A DNA stretch of 53,046 bases from Candidatus Omnitrophota bacterium (GTDB taxonomy: Bacteria; Omnitrophota; Omnitrophia; Omnitrophales; Aquincolibacteriaceae): assembly GCA_022705945.1 (NCBI GenBank), contig JAKJDL010000001.1, forward strand, positions 1 to 53,046, written 5' to 3'. The notes beneath the pieces are model-generated. The model was not told where the DNA came from. It was given only the letters and a program-made list of their open reading frames with translations, and ran no database searches. Below are positions 1 to 15,000 of the stretch, in pieces. The position numbers were made by a program, and so were the translations under genes. The first letter of the stretch is position 1. The number at the start of each line of letters is the position of its first letter.

Positions 1-3000
1 TGTTCACGCCAACTTCGGTGCCGTCAACATTCAATCTGAAAAGCTCCTGCTCCGCCCGCCACTTGGCGACGGCTTCGGACTCTTTGGCTGTGGGACCTTC
101 CAGAACCGGGCCCGGGTCGACTTGGAGTTTGCCCTTGCCGCTCGTTTCGCGATACTCTTTGTCAGCCCGACCGGGATTTTCTACCCCTACCCAATGACCT
201 TGGCCGCCTTTCACCACGCGATACTTTAGATTGACAGGATATTTGACCCGTTTCGGATCCGTCGGATTTTCCGGAGACCAGCTCCTCTCCTTAAGCGCTT
301 TCAGGATCTTGTCGCTCAAACCTTCCGCTGAAACATGAGCTGGCGCTTCACCCTGAGGCTGAACAGTTTCCACCGGAGTGTCCGCAGTTGCCGACGCAGG
401 CGTCTCAGCAACTCCGCCTCCGCTCGGAGGGGCCGGGGACAAAGCCGGCCCAATGGGATCAGACTTCGCGGGGCGCAACTTGCGATAGAATGGCTTAATG
501 ATCAGATTGCAGATCAATAGACCGATGCCTACAAGACCCAACAGAGAAACCCCTATCGTAAGAAACTCAAGGATCGCGGTCGAAACTGCCCCGGAGGCCG
601 GAATCGCCGTACCGATAGGGCCGCCTCCCGAATCGGCTAAAAACAGGACAGCACCCTGCACCATGTAAACACCCGATTGAACAGACTGCCAAATCAATCC
701 AAAGATTGATTGCATGAATCCGCTGACTCTGGACACCATTGTTAAGCCCAGCGCCAATACACCGAAAATTCTAAACCCGTACCGCAAATAAGATTCTTGA
801 AAAACCTGACCGGTCGCATAGATCGCGAAAGGCGACAAGAGCACTGACACAATAATATTGAGCACCGTTGCAGAAAGCGCCACGGGAGCAACAACCGGAA
901 GTCCCGCCCACACAAGGACCACAAAACCCAGCGTGAAGAGCAATGCAAAAATACCGAACTGAATCTGGTATTGATCAAACCCTCCCAACATGTTTTTCCA
1001 AAAAATATGGCCTCGGTTGAGAACGATCCCTTCCAATTCCCTGATCCCGCCATCAAAGTGCTTGCGGAGCATTTCCCGTCTCGCCTTAATTCCCTCGTCC
1101 GTATTAGAAGCCGCGGGATCCTTAAAAGAAGCCAAAACAACATTCATCGCCTTCGCAAGGCTCGACGCATCAGGTTTTTCAAGATCGATGAGAAGTTTTC
1201 CATCTTTTTCCGCCGCCTTCAGAAGCATTTTTTCTATATCGTCGAGTCCCTCCATGTTGCCTGCGGCCAGCTTGGCATTGATCTTTTTAATGATTACCAA
1301 CGCTCCGTTTTCATCGACAACAAAGTCGTCGGCAATAAACCCCGACGGCCTCGCCTTTGTCGCCCACGCCCCCTTGAGCATCCAGGGTCTGTCGCCCCTC
1401 CCAAAGTACCAGTCGTAATTCCCTTCGGCATCTTCCCATCCTTTACCAAGCAACTGCTTGTGTTCCTTATCAATGTTCTTTTTGGTCATCAAATATCTCG
1501 CCAGGAAGAATCCTCCCCCGATCAAAACAAGACCGGCCACCAGCCACACGCCTAAAATAAGAGGGGTCGCCATTTTGACGACAAAAAGCCATGTCGTCAG
1601 GAGGAAAGCCACGGATACGGCGCTAAATATGTATCCGTTGCTCATGATCTCACGGAACTTGATGCTTTCAGTAATGGGCTGGGCCGGCGGAGCGGGGTCC
1701 GCAATACCTCGCGAGTCAAAAAGTTTTTGCCGCTGGGCGAGCCATCGCTGATAGGGCGCTATTGTAAGCAACCGGATCATATAACTCGCCGACGTGATCA
1801 ACTGAGCCAGCGCAGCCGGAAGATCCTTGATAATGTAAAAAAACAATGTTGAAAACAGCACAGTGACCGGGGCAACCAGCTTTGCCACATGAAAGTCTTT
1901 GCCAGTGTTCTGCATGAAGATTCGCCATGTCCTTCCAAGCCGTGAAATGGCAATCCCCGCGAAAGGTAGCAATACGACTAAAGCAAGCACGATATTCCCA
2001 AGCAGAGCGGCAAGAGGCAGATAAGAAAACCCAAAAAGACCGGGAAGACCAAACCGCAGCAAGAGGCCAACCCCTATCGAGACAAACCAAATGAACGTGG
2101 AAGTCAGACCTAACACGGCCAAGTCATTATGAAATGTCGATTGCGGACCGATCGCGAACGACCCGGCTTTTTTCGCGAAGTCGGTTGGAATGTCGTTGAG
2201 CGGACTCCATTTATGCAAAACCTTATAGAACTCCAAAATAATGTTCTGATCGCGGTCATCTACGATCATCGGTATCCCAAAAACATCCACCACCAGGATC
2301 GCTTTCTTCTCGAGATGCTCCTTGATCTCATCGAATGTTTTAGCCTGGTCTTCAAAGAAACTGAACTCAAATCCCCGCAAAACAGCTTCCGGAAAAAATC
2401 TCAAAAGCGGCCGCAAATCCTTCCCTATCTTAACATCCGGGTTGTTCTTCTGCTCATCCTTGAAACGCCTCAGGGCCGGGAGATATTTTTTGACATGGTG
2501 AAGTTGGATAAAAAGGTCTGATGCCGCCGCGGCGGTCATTTCATCTTCCCCGTTAAGCGCAATAAATACCTTGCTTAGAATTTTTTGGAACTCGTCGCGA
2601 GTCATTGTGGTGTGCGAGGAGAAAAATTCTTGCCCCTGCTCTCTCATCAGCTTCTTGAAGCGGGCCAGGATTTTCATACCCCCTTTAAAATCATTCAGAT
2701 GGATTTGAAGCCGGTTCTGAAGAGCCCAGAGCTCCTCCCCATTCATCTCGAGTTCTTCCCCCAGCGCCTCAGCAGCCTCTTCCATCACAGCAAGCTCGGC
2801 ATTCACCACCATCTGCAGAAACTCGGAAAAAATATGCATCCTCGAGAAATGCCCTCCCCACGGCAAACCGGGACGAGGTCTTCCCAAAATGGCATGGACG
2901 TCCTCGTCTTTTGTGTAATATTTTCCGAAAGGCCTCGCATATCCGATCAGCCTTGCAAATGCTATCGGAATGAGCTCCATAAAAACTTGCGCGATCTTCC

Positions 3001-6000
3001 CGCCAAACCACCAGGCAGCGGCTTTCACGGAGTGGTAGCTCAGCGTTCCCTGAAACAAATAGACATCAGGCCGTTTCACAGCGGCCACAGTAAGTTTGAG
3101 TATCGCCTTAAAACCCGCGTAATTTCCCGAGTCTGTCGTTAAACGTATTTTGGCATTTTTCATCTGCGTGACTTCTGGAAAATATTTTGCCTCATTCCAC
3201 GGGACAAACTGCAATACTCCCCGTGAAGGAGAAACCTCGAGCATTCCCTGATATACCTGCTCAAGAACCCGCCGATTATGCTCCTGGTGGCTCGTTTGAC
3301 TGGCCGGCGCGGAGATGTCACTCAAAGCGTACTTGTTATCAATGTCGGTATCAGTTGCGTACACTTCATTGAGAGCCGCAGTCACAACTTTTACAATGAT
3401 GGCATTACGGTTTTTGTTCTTTGAAAAATTCGCGGCGGGACTCAACAATTCTCCGAGAAGCGTCCGGAGCAAAACTGCATCCTCGGCATCCGCGGCGACC
3501 TTGAGTTTTTTCTTAAATCCGGCCTCCCGGCGGTCGTTCGGGTCGTAAGTCTCCCGCTGCAAATGTTTCGCGACACGAACCAAAAGATCGTCATTCAAGG
3601 CATTTTTATTTCCCATGATATTTTCAAAAACACGCGGAAGCCCGAAAAAAGCCGATTCTTTATCGCTTTCCCGAAAAAGATCGTTTTCGGAAAATCGGAA
3701 AGAAAACGAAAAAATCCCGTTAAAATAGGGCGACTTCAGAACTTTCGGGCAGTTCGGCATAAGCTCGGCAAGTTTTTCCTCCGCGAGGGAAAGGGCCTGC
3801 TTGTCCTCCCGAGTCGCACCCTTCTTATTCGCTTTTTCCCGGGCATTTTCCCGAGCCGTGAGAGCCTCTTCTATATTTTTAACAAGTTCTGGATAGCTCT
3901 GCCTGAGTAACATTCCTGACCGGAATTTATCAAGGTCGGCTTCCGCCTTATCCCTGGCCCGACGCGCCGCCTGCGCCAACCCGGCCTTCTCGGCATTCTC
4001 CGGATCATCTTGGGCTTCTTTTTCAAATCCACTCAAAAGCTTCTCTGCAGCCCACAAGGCTTCCATTTTAGCCTCCAAAAGATCCGCTTCAAGCGACGCG
4101 CGCGGAGAACCCAACCGATATCTCATTCCTTTGGTAGTCACTTTATAATTGGAAACCACGTCCGGGCCCAACACCTTGTCGGGGCTCGTGCCATCGGAGT
4201 TTTCCTGGGAATAACCTGTCGTTGCAATAACGTGTACCGGTTTGCGCATTCCTTCACCGGCACCGTCACTCAAGAGAAAAACCAGCCGATCCCCAAGTTG
4301 CTCCTTCAATGGCGCGAACTTGGTCTTAAGTACCATGTCAATTATTTTGCCCCGCGTAACCATGTCTTTGACTTTCGCGTGGTTAAAATGAATGACCATT
4401 TTGAAATCTTCCGGCAAATGGTGATTGCCCATAAACGTCCGCGTTATCGATTCAAGACCGGCTTCAATCGCAGTAAGATCCCAATAAAAAGGCACCAGGT
4501 TAATCACCAGGCCGTTGTCCCCCAGGAGATCCTGAATCATCTTCTTTGCCTTGTTTTCGCTAAAACCGTCGTTCATGAGTCCCTGGATTAACTGATTTTT
4601 CAGACTGATTGTTTCGACATCCGCGTCTTGCATCGACTGAGGCAAGGCCTTCCAGATCATATCGGGAAAACTCTGTTTGATGCACATCCTGCCAAATGCC
4701 TGGAGGTCTTCCAGCAGTTTTTCAGGGTCTATTTCCTTTTTATCCGCCGGTTTGATCTCCTTCGGCTTAATATCAAAGACCGCAAGTTGGTCATCCGATA
4801 AATCACCCGGCTGAAGAAGGGTGATTAAAAGAGGTTTAAACATCAGAAGCTGTTCCACCGTTAATGGCGCGGCCGACTTAAAAGCCCCCGACCTAAAGGC
4901 TTGAACGATGCGGTTAAAAAGTCGGCGATCCCGGAGCAAATTCGTAAAGATCTCGGCAAGTTGCTTTTTATCAAGCGCTCGAACATCCTGACCGGCCGGC
5001 AGATTTGCAACGACCAAATCCATCAAAACATCCTTTATGCTCGCCAGGGCTCCGGAACGAGAATTCAACTCTTGTTTGAAGGCATTAAACCCCGCATCCT
5101 CAAAATCTCCCGCATTGTAACTTGTAAAATTTTCCTTATTCCAGTCGTCTCCGGCCTTCGCCTGCTGGTCGACCACGGCATCGACATTCCCCGCGGCATC
5201 AATCAAAACAAACTTTCGTATCCAATGCCAAATCGTACCGGGTTTCCCGGGATTAATCACGTCCGGCGCCCCTACCGAAGCCACATTAACGCTTTCAGCC
5301 CCACCGAACTTGTCCACACCGATCAGCAGTCTTAGTAGTACAAAAACCGAGCCGACAACAATAAACTGAGGATAGGCCAACAAGAATGTTCCTGCCGCCG
5401 GCAAAAGCCCCATAGCTCCAAAACCTGCCAATGCGCCACCGAACCAGAGACCGAGAACCGCCAGAACAGACAGAGGCAGCAATCCGACCACATACATGCC
5501 GATATGCGGTTTAAAAACATCGCGCTGAAGCATCACATATGTGAATGCATTCACGATCAGCGTTGACCACAGCACCATACCCCCCATCCCCAGAGGGGAT
5601 GTAAGAACTAACGCTAAAATAAGCGGTTTGGTTATCCCTGTCTTATGGGAGAAAATTTTAATAAAGAACGCCGTCACAACAGCCGTGAGAAACCACGGCA
5701 ATCCCCCCATGATCAGTGGTGCTATCCCAAACAAAGCGCCTCCCGCGTATTGCATGCCGGCAGCCAGCAGACTCATCGTCACCATGCCAACAGTTCCGTG
5801 CAGTAATGCCATCAAGATCATGTGCCTCACAAATGCGAGCCGGTTATTCGCCCGAGGGCTCATCGTCTGGTCCGGTTTATCCTTGGTCTGGTCCGGTTTA
5901 TCCTTGGTCTGGTCCGGTTTATCCTTGGTCTGGTCCGGTTTATCCTTGGTCTGGTCCGGTTCATCCTCGTGCGTGTATGCTGGAAAACGCTGATCCGGAT

Positions 6001-9000
6001 CACCGTGTACACCGTAAAAGGTTCTCCAAGTCTTGGGGTTATACCATTTCAATTTGGAACGGTCCGTATAGCTAAAACGCCAAAGCAGCGAGATCACTCC
6101 AAATATCGAAAAGACAGACAGACCAATCCAGAGCGCCCTTCCGAGCCCGTATTTGTCCGGACGTAGCCATTTCAGAACCGGGGTTCTATCGGATTCATCT
6201 ACCGGCGAAGCCTCCTCAATCTTGGGAAAGAGTTCTCGCGAAGCGATCGCGGCGGTTTTGGAAGAAAGTACGCTGGCTGATGCCAGATTTTGCTTGCTGT
6301 TTTCCCGATCACTATACCCAAAGATCTCCTGTAATATTCCCTCGACACCCATCCTCTGCAGCGGCCCCGTTACAAAAGCCGTTTCCCGCGATAACAAGAA
6401 AAGGGGCGAAGCATCATTGATCGGCGCAGGAATCTTATCGGGAACAAGCACGCCTTCGGCGTCCGCCGCTTTTTCATGACGCACCATGGCCCGCGCGAGG
6501 CTGTTAATGATGCTATTAAAATAGTAAATATCGGCAACAGACAACCCGCCATTTTCGGATGCCATATTCTTCGCATTCTCGGCTAACCTTTGCAGGAAAA
6601 ACCCATGAATAATCCTCAAGTTGTATTCCGATTCGGATTCGTCCGATCTTCTTGGATTTTTTTCTGAAAACACCCTAGCCGCAGAATTGCGTTGATAAAA
6701 CCTTTCCATTTCCGCAGAATCTGACGCAAGTTTCCATAGCTGATGTTCCAAAGGATTACTCCTGCGCAAAGCGCTCCAAAAACTTTTATCCGTAAAATGA
6801 TCGTAGGAGTAAGTACCCTCCAAATAGGGTCCCCCGTTGCCTTCGGGGTCCGCGATCCAGGCAAAAGCCGAACGGACCGCATTGCTGACTTGAGCGGGGT
6901 CCTGGGGCGTCTTGGGCATCGCGGCAACTCCAAGGTCGATCATGCCATCTGCAATATACAGCACACGGACAATGTCATCGGCGGTGAGTTTTTCGGAAGA
7001 TTCGAACAGGCGAAGAATTTCTTTACTTAAATCGGTCCATCGAGTCACATGTTGCTGCGGCTCAAAAGTTGCGTCCACAGCACGCTTCGCAAGACGGTCA
7101 ATCTCGATCTGGCGGGCACGGTCATTATCAAACGGATACTGAACCTCATCCAGAAACTTCCCGAGTTTTTCTCTTAGAGCAAGTTCCGTCTTAACGCCGG
7201 CGAATTGTTCGTCGATTTTCTCCTTGGAAAGTCCCGCCGTGCGGTCAAGGATCGATTGCCCAAACCCGTCCAGAAGTGCCAGGTCCCTTGAATCGCCCCA
7301 ACGAAAGGGTCTGTCAACCCGCTGCTCGTTCAAAAACTTGATCAGTTTATCGCGGATATACCCCACGTACCAGACGGCTTCATCCACGGAATAGCCGCTA
7401 CCGACAATGTAGCCAAGTGCATCCGTCTCCATTTCCCGCGTCAGCTCCAGGTCCGGGAAAAGCTCCTTAAACCTGGTGTTGATATTTTTCTTAATTTCAG
7501 AGACCACGGCAGTATAGCTTTGTTGTTCAAATTCCGCTTTCCGTTCTTTAATCCTCGCAATCCTTTGCTGTTGCCGCGCATCTACCAGTCCCGCAATGTC
7601 GCTTCCCGCCGTGCGCGAAGCCTTCAGAGCCCTATCCGAAACATAATTCCGGATCAGGTCATCCGCAAGGGATTTGAGCATTCCGGGAAGGACCTTATCC
7701 AGCTCCGCAAGCCCCGCTTCGTAAGCCTGTTGATCCGCAACAGATTCGAGACGCAAACTGCGGATCCTTTGCTGGGCCGAAGACACAGCGATCATGACCT
7801 TCATCTGCAGATCGGATTTTTCGCGGTCCGTCAACGCCCGCTCCCGCACCGTGTCACCCTGTTTTTCGGAAACTTTCAATTGTTCGATCGTTTGATAGAT
7901 GTCGTACCACCACATGTCCGTATCAACATTTTGGGCGCCCTGCAACCCGAAGGGAACCCTGAAGACACTCAGATAATTTCCGTTGATGGTGCGTATCAAA
8001 TTCATATCGACGTTCTCTCTGCCGCCGTAATTCGCATTCCGGTTAAGAGTGCGATAGGCCGGAGAGAATTTGACTTCCTGGGCTATTTTCAAACTGTAGA
8101 GATATTCCGATGAATTACGCAGGTCCAGAATCTCCGCCTCCACGCGGGAATAAGGGATAAACTCCCCGTGTTGGTTCTTCTGGACAGCCTGGACAAAAGC
8201 CGCGTTACCGATCCACCGGTAAATGTAATCCACGGCAGACGCGGGATCGGCCCCGTCCAGACCCTCCTCCCGCGCATCCTGGATCTCCTTCAATTTGGAC
8301 ACAAAACCGTTCACCATCGCATCGCCCACTTCAGGCATCGTGGTTTTCACGCTTTCCAGGGTATATTGATCGGGTGTTACACCGTAACCCCACGAAGCAG
8401 ACCGAACGAAAATATTGCCTTTTCCCCGCTCATTGAGACGTTTCACGAGCAACTCCGGAAAACTCTTCTGAATTTGCGGGTATTCTTGCTGAAGGCGCCG
8501 GAATCCTTCGGAATTACTGTCCGCAAAAACAAGCGTGCGGAAAACGCCTTTCATCTTTTCAAGTTCCGCGGCATCCGAAAGCGCTGCCGCTTCGCCCCCT
8601 TTACTCATAACCAGAGATAGAATCGAGGAGATATCGCCTTCAACGAGCTCTTGATCCTCATAAAGCAAATGCGCCGATTGAATGAGCAGTTCCGCCTTTG
8701 CCAATTTTTTGACCTGTGCCGCAAAAGCCTGAAGATTGAACAGTCTGTCATTACTCTTCAGGGCATAACTCAAAGCAAGGGCCCGGACCCTTCCCGCCGC
8801 TTCCGCGAAAGGAATTTCGGCGTTTCCCTTTCGATCAATCTCCGCCTTCATCCTTTGTTTTTCTTCGGCCGTCGCCCATACAAAACCGTCAACAATGCCC
8901 TTCGCATCCGCCAGCTGTTCAGGGGCATTCCGGGATCTCATATATTCCCGCACTTGGGCGTAATATTCTTCAGGTGTGATCTCCCTAGCCTTGGGATTGG

Positions 9001-12000
9001 CTTTTTTCAACTCATAGTTCAGCGTGTCCAGGTTTTCCATTTCGGAAATCAAATTACTCCGATTCGGCAGCGGTAACCGATTGAATTGGATGGCCTTGAA
9101 GTAGCGTTCCGCTTTCTGAACCCATTCATTGAAACCAAAAACAGGCACAACGATCGACCGAAGAGCCTCGATATCCTCCAACGTCGGAGCCACCCTCCGC
9201 CCTTGGGCGTCTTTTTTCTCATTTATCCTTTGCAATTCATTTTCAAGCCTACCCTTAGTTTCTTCACCAACCCCCTCATCCTGGATGATCCTCTGAGCTG
9301 TGGACATCATTTCAGCAGCTTCCCGCAACACAAATTCCCTGAGAAACGCTTCAACTTCGATTTCCTTTTGCCGCGGCGTCATCGCCTTGAATGCACCGGA
9401 TACATCAGTAGCCTCTAAATAATCCGCACCCTTCTCCCTGGCAGTAGGGTCGACCCGCAAAACAAAATACCTGCGAACAAGGCCGGCGTCTTTGATAGTC
9501 GCGTCATCATTAAAAAAATCACGCCATGGATTGCGTTCAGATCCAAGCTCTTTGGCAACCGCCATAAAAAGGCCAAAAACCTTTCCGGTATTGTCCCTGG
9601 CAATATCATAAAGATCGCCGACTGTTGTCTCCCCGTCTTCCGGGGAAATGCCGACCGTGCTCAACTGGTCAGCCAGCACCATCACTACATCAAGCGTATC
9701 CAGGATTGACGTCAGGTTTGCATCTAACCCCCGATTCAACCATTCTTCTCTTTCACTATTTAATTCAAACCCCGTTCCTAAAAGAAGGTTCGGGAGAAGC
9801 CCCATCGCGCGGCCCAATCGTTTTCCTTTTCTGACTTCGTCGATCGAATCCGCCCGTTGTTCCTTAAGATTTCGGACCGATTTTTCGGACAGTGTGATCT
9901 TACCAGCCTCATGGAGCTTCAGTAACTCATCGGCCTCGCGGGCACGGTAAGCGCCGGGCTCCTTCAGGATCTCTTCGTCCGTCAATTCCAGTATATCGGT
10001 GCGCTCATAGTAGACCGTCCGTTCCTTCTCCCCTTGTCCAACCTTTGATTCGCGGACCTCAATCCCCGGATGAGCGGTCTTCCATTGATCGATCGTCTGG
10101 CCGGGCGCCAAACGTATCTGTATCCAATCGAACCGGTCACGGAGCCTTGCCAAGCAGTATGCTACCTTGTCCCATTGCTCCGCCGGAATACCGGATTGAC
10201 GCATTGCCGAAGTAAACGCCTGGATATTCGACCAGGATTCCATCTCCATATGCGGCTGACGTTCCATATGAACGTTCCCTTCGGAGTCAACCCTGCCTTT
10301 CGCGATCGCGAAGGCACGAGCACCGGCCTCGAGATAAGACTTGGTCACGTCCGAAATAAGATGGAAATCGTGGACCGAACGCCAGTCCTTGTTAAGCGAG
10401 AAATTCTTGGAGATTTCCTCGATTCCCGTGCGGTGCGCCAGATAATTTTCCTCCGTGACTTCAATGTTGTTCAAATGGCAATAGAACGCAAACCCCCAAA
10501 CATCGCCAAACTCATCAGAATCGTTCAGGTTGTACTTTGTCGAAAATTGGCGATTTACCTTGTTCATGATCCCCATGGCCTTGGGTAGATCGCGGTAAAC
10601 AGCAATGAACCACCGATCGGCGTCCTCGCGGGTTTTTACCGCGGGTACACGCCTGCGGAAATCTGTCGGAAATTCCTCCAACCCGTAGGCCTGTTCGACC
10701 TTGAGACTCAAATAGTTGAAAAATCCAAGAACAGGAAGATCCACACCTCCCGCCTTCAACGCCTCCTCGTCGTTGGGATCGACCCTGAGCGCAGGATAAT
10801 CCTGGGCCCATGAAGCCTCCAAATTCGGCCGGGTCGGATCGGATGAAATAGGCGGAAAGAGAGAGCGGAGCAGTTTCGATTCCGTTTCGGCCTCCAGAAA
10901 AGCCTTCAGAGTACGTCGATTCGCTTCGGTCTCGGCAGGTCTTTCGGCATGATTTTTTGAAAAAACATCCAAAATATTCTCAAGGTACCGACCGCGCCAC
11001 TGAAGCACATTCGCGTCGGTTGGAACAGCGGCCGTCGGCAACATGATCCCAAAGATCAACCCGGCCACAGTAGATCCGTCCTTAAAATTCGCAGCCACAC
11101 CGGAATCGGATTTGTCCTCAAGCGTATCGCCCGAAATAAAATTTATTCTGAGGTCCTTGGGATATTGATCAAGACCGGCTTCTTTCCGGGTAACAATACC
11201 GTCACCGGGCTTCTCAGCGACCGGACCTTCTTGAACCGCGGGGCGGGCCTGGCTACGGTCGATCTCACCGGACGGGATGGCCGCATCAATCTGGCTCTTG
11301 ACCGCTTCCTGGGCTTCCTTGACAGGCACGAGGGTGAGGCCGACCGAGGCGGGATCAATGTTGTTCCTCAGCAGAAACGCGATCAGCTTGACCCCGGACT
11401 CCATATGACTCTGGCTGGCGGCCCAAGAGGCGCTCATGGACTGGATCCAGTCCCGTAAGAGATCAACGGTATCGTCCACCCCCTTCTCGCTCCCCGTAAT
11501 CTTGTCGCGGTTGGAGGAAAGCCTTTCAGAAAGCCTTTCAAAATCCTCGTAGGTAATCCTGGCCTGTTCGGCTGTCGTCTCAAAATCCCTGATAAGGGCG
11601 TCAAGGTCATGCTCATAGCGGTTGCGGTCCCTGACCATGTCCAAGGTGATCGCTTCCTGTTCGACCGCTTCCCCCTTGCGCCGATGCGGAGCCGCATCGC
11701 CCAAAAGCCTTGCGCGCAAACCGATCGCCGCCGTCACTTGACCGTCTTCCATCCCGACCTGTGCCCAAAGCTGCTTAAACTGCCAGCGGGCCGCTTTCGC
11801 GGCAAGAACGGCTTTGTCCAGCTCGCCGGCGTGAATCACGGATTCCGGATGGGCCTTGACATATTCTGACCAGTTTTCCGTCTGCGACTTTTCAAATCCC
11901 CTAAGCTTTCTCATCACGTTCTCAAGGCCCCCGGAGGTCCCGACCGTCGCGACTCCGGAATTTTCAAGCGATACCGCATCAATGCGGAATCCTGCGGCTC

Positions 12001-15000
12001 CCGTCAACTTTGTAAGAGCTTCGCTCAACGCCAGGCGCGCTTCAAAATAATGAACCACCGTGTTGTACTCAATGTCACGGACTTTTTCCTTGTCTGTACG
12101 GGTCGCCCCGCTGGAGCGATCTAGGTCCTGATAACGAGAAAGAAGTTCCGAAACTTCGATCCCTTCTCTCCTGGCAAGGAACTCGACGCGGGCCAATTCG
12201 CCCTCGTATTCCAGGATTAGGACCGCGATTTCGGCTTCCTTGTCTTTTGAAAGCGTTATGGCTTCGAGCCGGGCATTTTCGGCAGAGATCCGATACTGGT
12301 ATTTGGTATAACCAAAGAACAGCTCTTCGGGTTTGATCGTAAAAAGGATCGAACGCGGTTCCATGATCGCGTCTTCCATCGCATAACCTTCGACTTTCCC
12401 GTCCTGGTTGAAATGATCGACACGCTGCCGGTTCAAGATATCGATGCGTACCGGGGAATCCCAGGGGCTTTCGGAGAAAAATCCGCTCGAAGTAACCCCG
12501 GCCATCAGTCGCCAGTTCTCGTCGGCATCCCGAATAGCCGCTTCTGCCTGGGCCATCAGATTCTGTACCGAGGTCGTCTTTTCGGCAATTCCGGCAGGGC
12601 CGATCGCGGGTCTCCCGTCTTCATCGGTGGTCCGGAGCTTTTCGGTTTCATCGACAAAAGCCAGAACATCCGCCCTGCCCCTCCGCAGCGCATCAATCAG
12701 TTTCTGGATTTCAGGCGTGGGCGCCACTTTGAGTTTCGTCAGATCCGTGACCCCAAGCTGCCGCAACCGGATTTCAAGCGTACGCCGGTGCGCCTGAATG
12801 TTCAAAAGCTTTTCGTTGAGCTGCAGGGCCTGTCGTTTCGCCCGGGCAATCGTGTTGGGATCACGACTCTGGATGTGGTTGACGATGCTGTGTGTATCCA
12901 AGACAACGTCCACGGCTCTCTTCCAGGTTTCAACCGTTGCTTCAAGCCCCTGGATCAGCTCGTATTGGCGGACAAAATAGGCATATTCGGTCTCGTCGCT
13001 TTTCACCTGGGATTCCATGCGATTCAAAGCATCTTCCGCCCCGCGGAGCCCCATACCGACAGCCAAAGCCATTTGATTGATCTTTCGCTCCCGGGGGCTT
13101 TGATCGACCCCGAGCAACCAACCGGCGGCATCACCGACAAGCGGGATCTGGTCCAGAACTCCGTCGGCCGCATAGGGCAGGAGAGCAAAGAACGGAGTGA
13201 CGCCGACGCGAACGCCGGTCATCTCCATGTCCTTGTCGCCACGGAAGCTGACGCTATATCCGATGTTGACCCCCAAAGTCCACTTAGCGAGCTCTTCGGC
13301 GCGAATCCCGGCCTTTACTTTCCACACGCCGCCGTCAAGAATTAAAAGGATATTCTCAATGTCGGCGATATCGGAAATGGTTCCGACCGCCTCACGAATG
13401 GCCTGGAATTCTTTAAGAAAAAGTCCCGGCTTATCCGCCGCGAGCCCGGTCCTGAGATAGGCGATATCGGCATGAAGACAGGCGTAGATCGCCTTCATGA
13501 TTCTTGCTTCTTTTTCTTCTCCCGTGAGTTCGGATTTTGCCGTTACCTGGGCCAGGGCATCCTTCGCCTCCGCCAATTTCGCCAGCGAAATCTTAAAGAA
13601 TTCAAGACCTTCGTTCGCTTGGTCCAATGCCGCCTGGGCTTCAGCGTGCGCTTTTCTGGCGGCGTCAAGCTTCTCCCGCGTCCGTTTGGAAACGCCCCGC
13701 GGGGTCATCCGTTCTTTTTCGGCCTTTTCCTTCAACTTTTGGAGAGCCTCGTTGGCCTTCTTTTCCCGTGCCTTTTTCGAATCGATATCTCTCGTGAAAA
13801 ACCTTTCACGTTTCGCCAGGTTTTCCCGTAAATTTCCGGCCTTTTCCCCAAGGCCGGAAATCGTCGCATATCCTGCCGCGGTGATTTCTCCCGACTCGCT
13901 TTGAATAGCCCCAAAAGGGGAAAGCATTTTCTTGGCCTGCAATGACTGCCAGGCCTGCAATTGTCCAGTATCCACCAGGTACGACCCCGCGAGTTCCGGA
14001 TCGGCAGCAGCCAGACCTGCCTCCGCGTCATCTTTCATCAATGCCATAATCGTATCCCATTCTCTCCCGTCCGGAAGGGCGAGCTGCTGCAATTTGACGA
14101 ACGAGCGGATCAAATTGTTCCGGACCGATTCCAGGGCGGCCTGGGCTGTTGATTCCTCGACCTGACCCGACGCAAGTTCGATCCTGACATCCGCGGAATT
14201 TTGTTCGAGTTGCCGCCCCGTCTCATCGCTTTTGGTCTGAAGCTCCTCGCGAGCCTTCTTGCGGAGACCTTCATTCTGACCTTGAATGTTGGCAAGCTCC
14301 CTGTCTTTGCTTTCCAACAGTTTCTGCTGATGGGCAACCGTCCCGACGAGCCCCTCGACAATGTTTTTCATTTGCTGGTCATTCATCTCAAGCATACGTC
14401 TCGCCGCAGCCACAGCGAGTTGTTTCGCGTCCTTGCGGGCCCAAAACTCGGGCCCGAAAGCAAGGCGAACCCCGGCGCCAAGGGTTATCCTCAACTCGTC
14501 AGCAGCCGCGGCGTCAATGACATCCCCGTAACTTTCCTGCCCGAAACCGTAACCCATCGCGGCTGTGACATAAATACTGAACACATTCATGGTCTCGGAA
14601 TCCAGTTTGTCCGCATCCGCCTTCTCAATGAAGGTCTGGAGCCAGTAGCGCATTGAAAGCGAAAGGACATCCATTACCCGCTCCATCCGAACCATGTCGA
14701 AGTCGGTGGAATTTTGGGGAAGAACGATTTCGGCCAAAGCTTCTGCTCGCTCAAGCAGCACGTCGTCTGAAGCGAGGGGTTCGCGTTTTCCGTCTTCCCG
14801 CAATCCAAAGTTTTCAAGAGCCCTCTCGAACACGGCTCGCTCCTCTTCGGGAAGCGATTCTTTCAGTTTTCCGAGACTCTCACTGACCGCCGATTCGAAT
14901 TCAGCGGGATCCATCAGGCGCGCCTCAAGAAGGCTGATCCCGAGCTCCGCCCCGATTTCCTTGTCGCGGGCATTCTTCAGCTCAATCACCGCAGTGACCC

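Noticed and set aside
12413-13345. Plus-strand ORF of 310 codons
   Set aside because: Antisense shadow within the TolC-like region of the giant gene, no family features.
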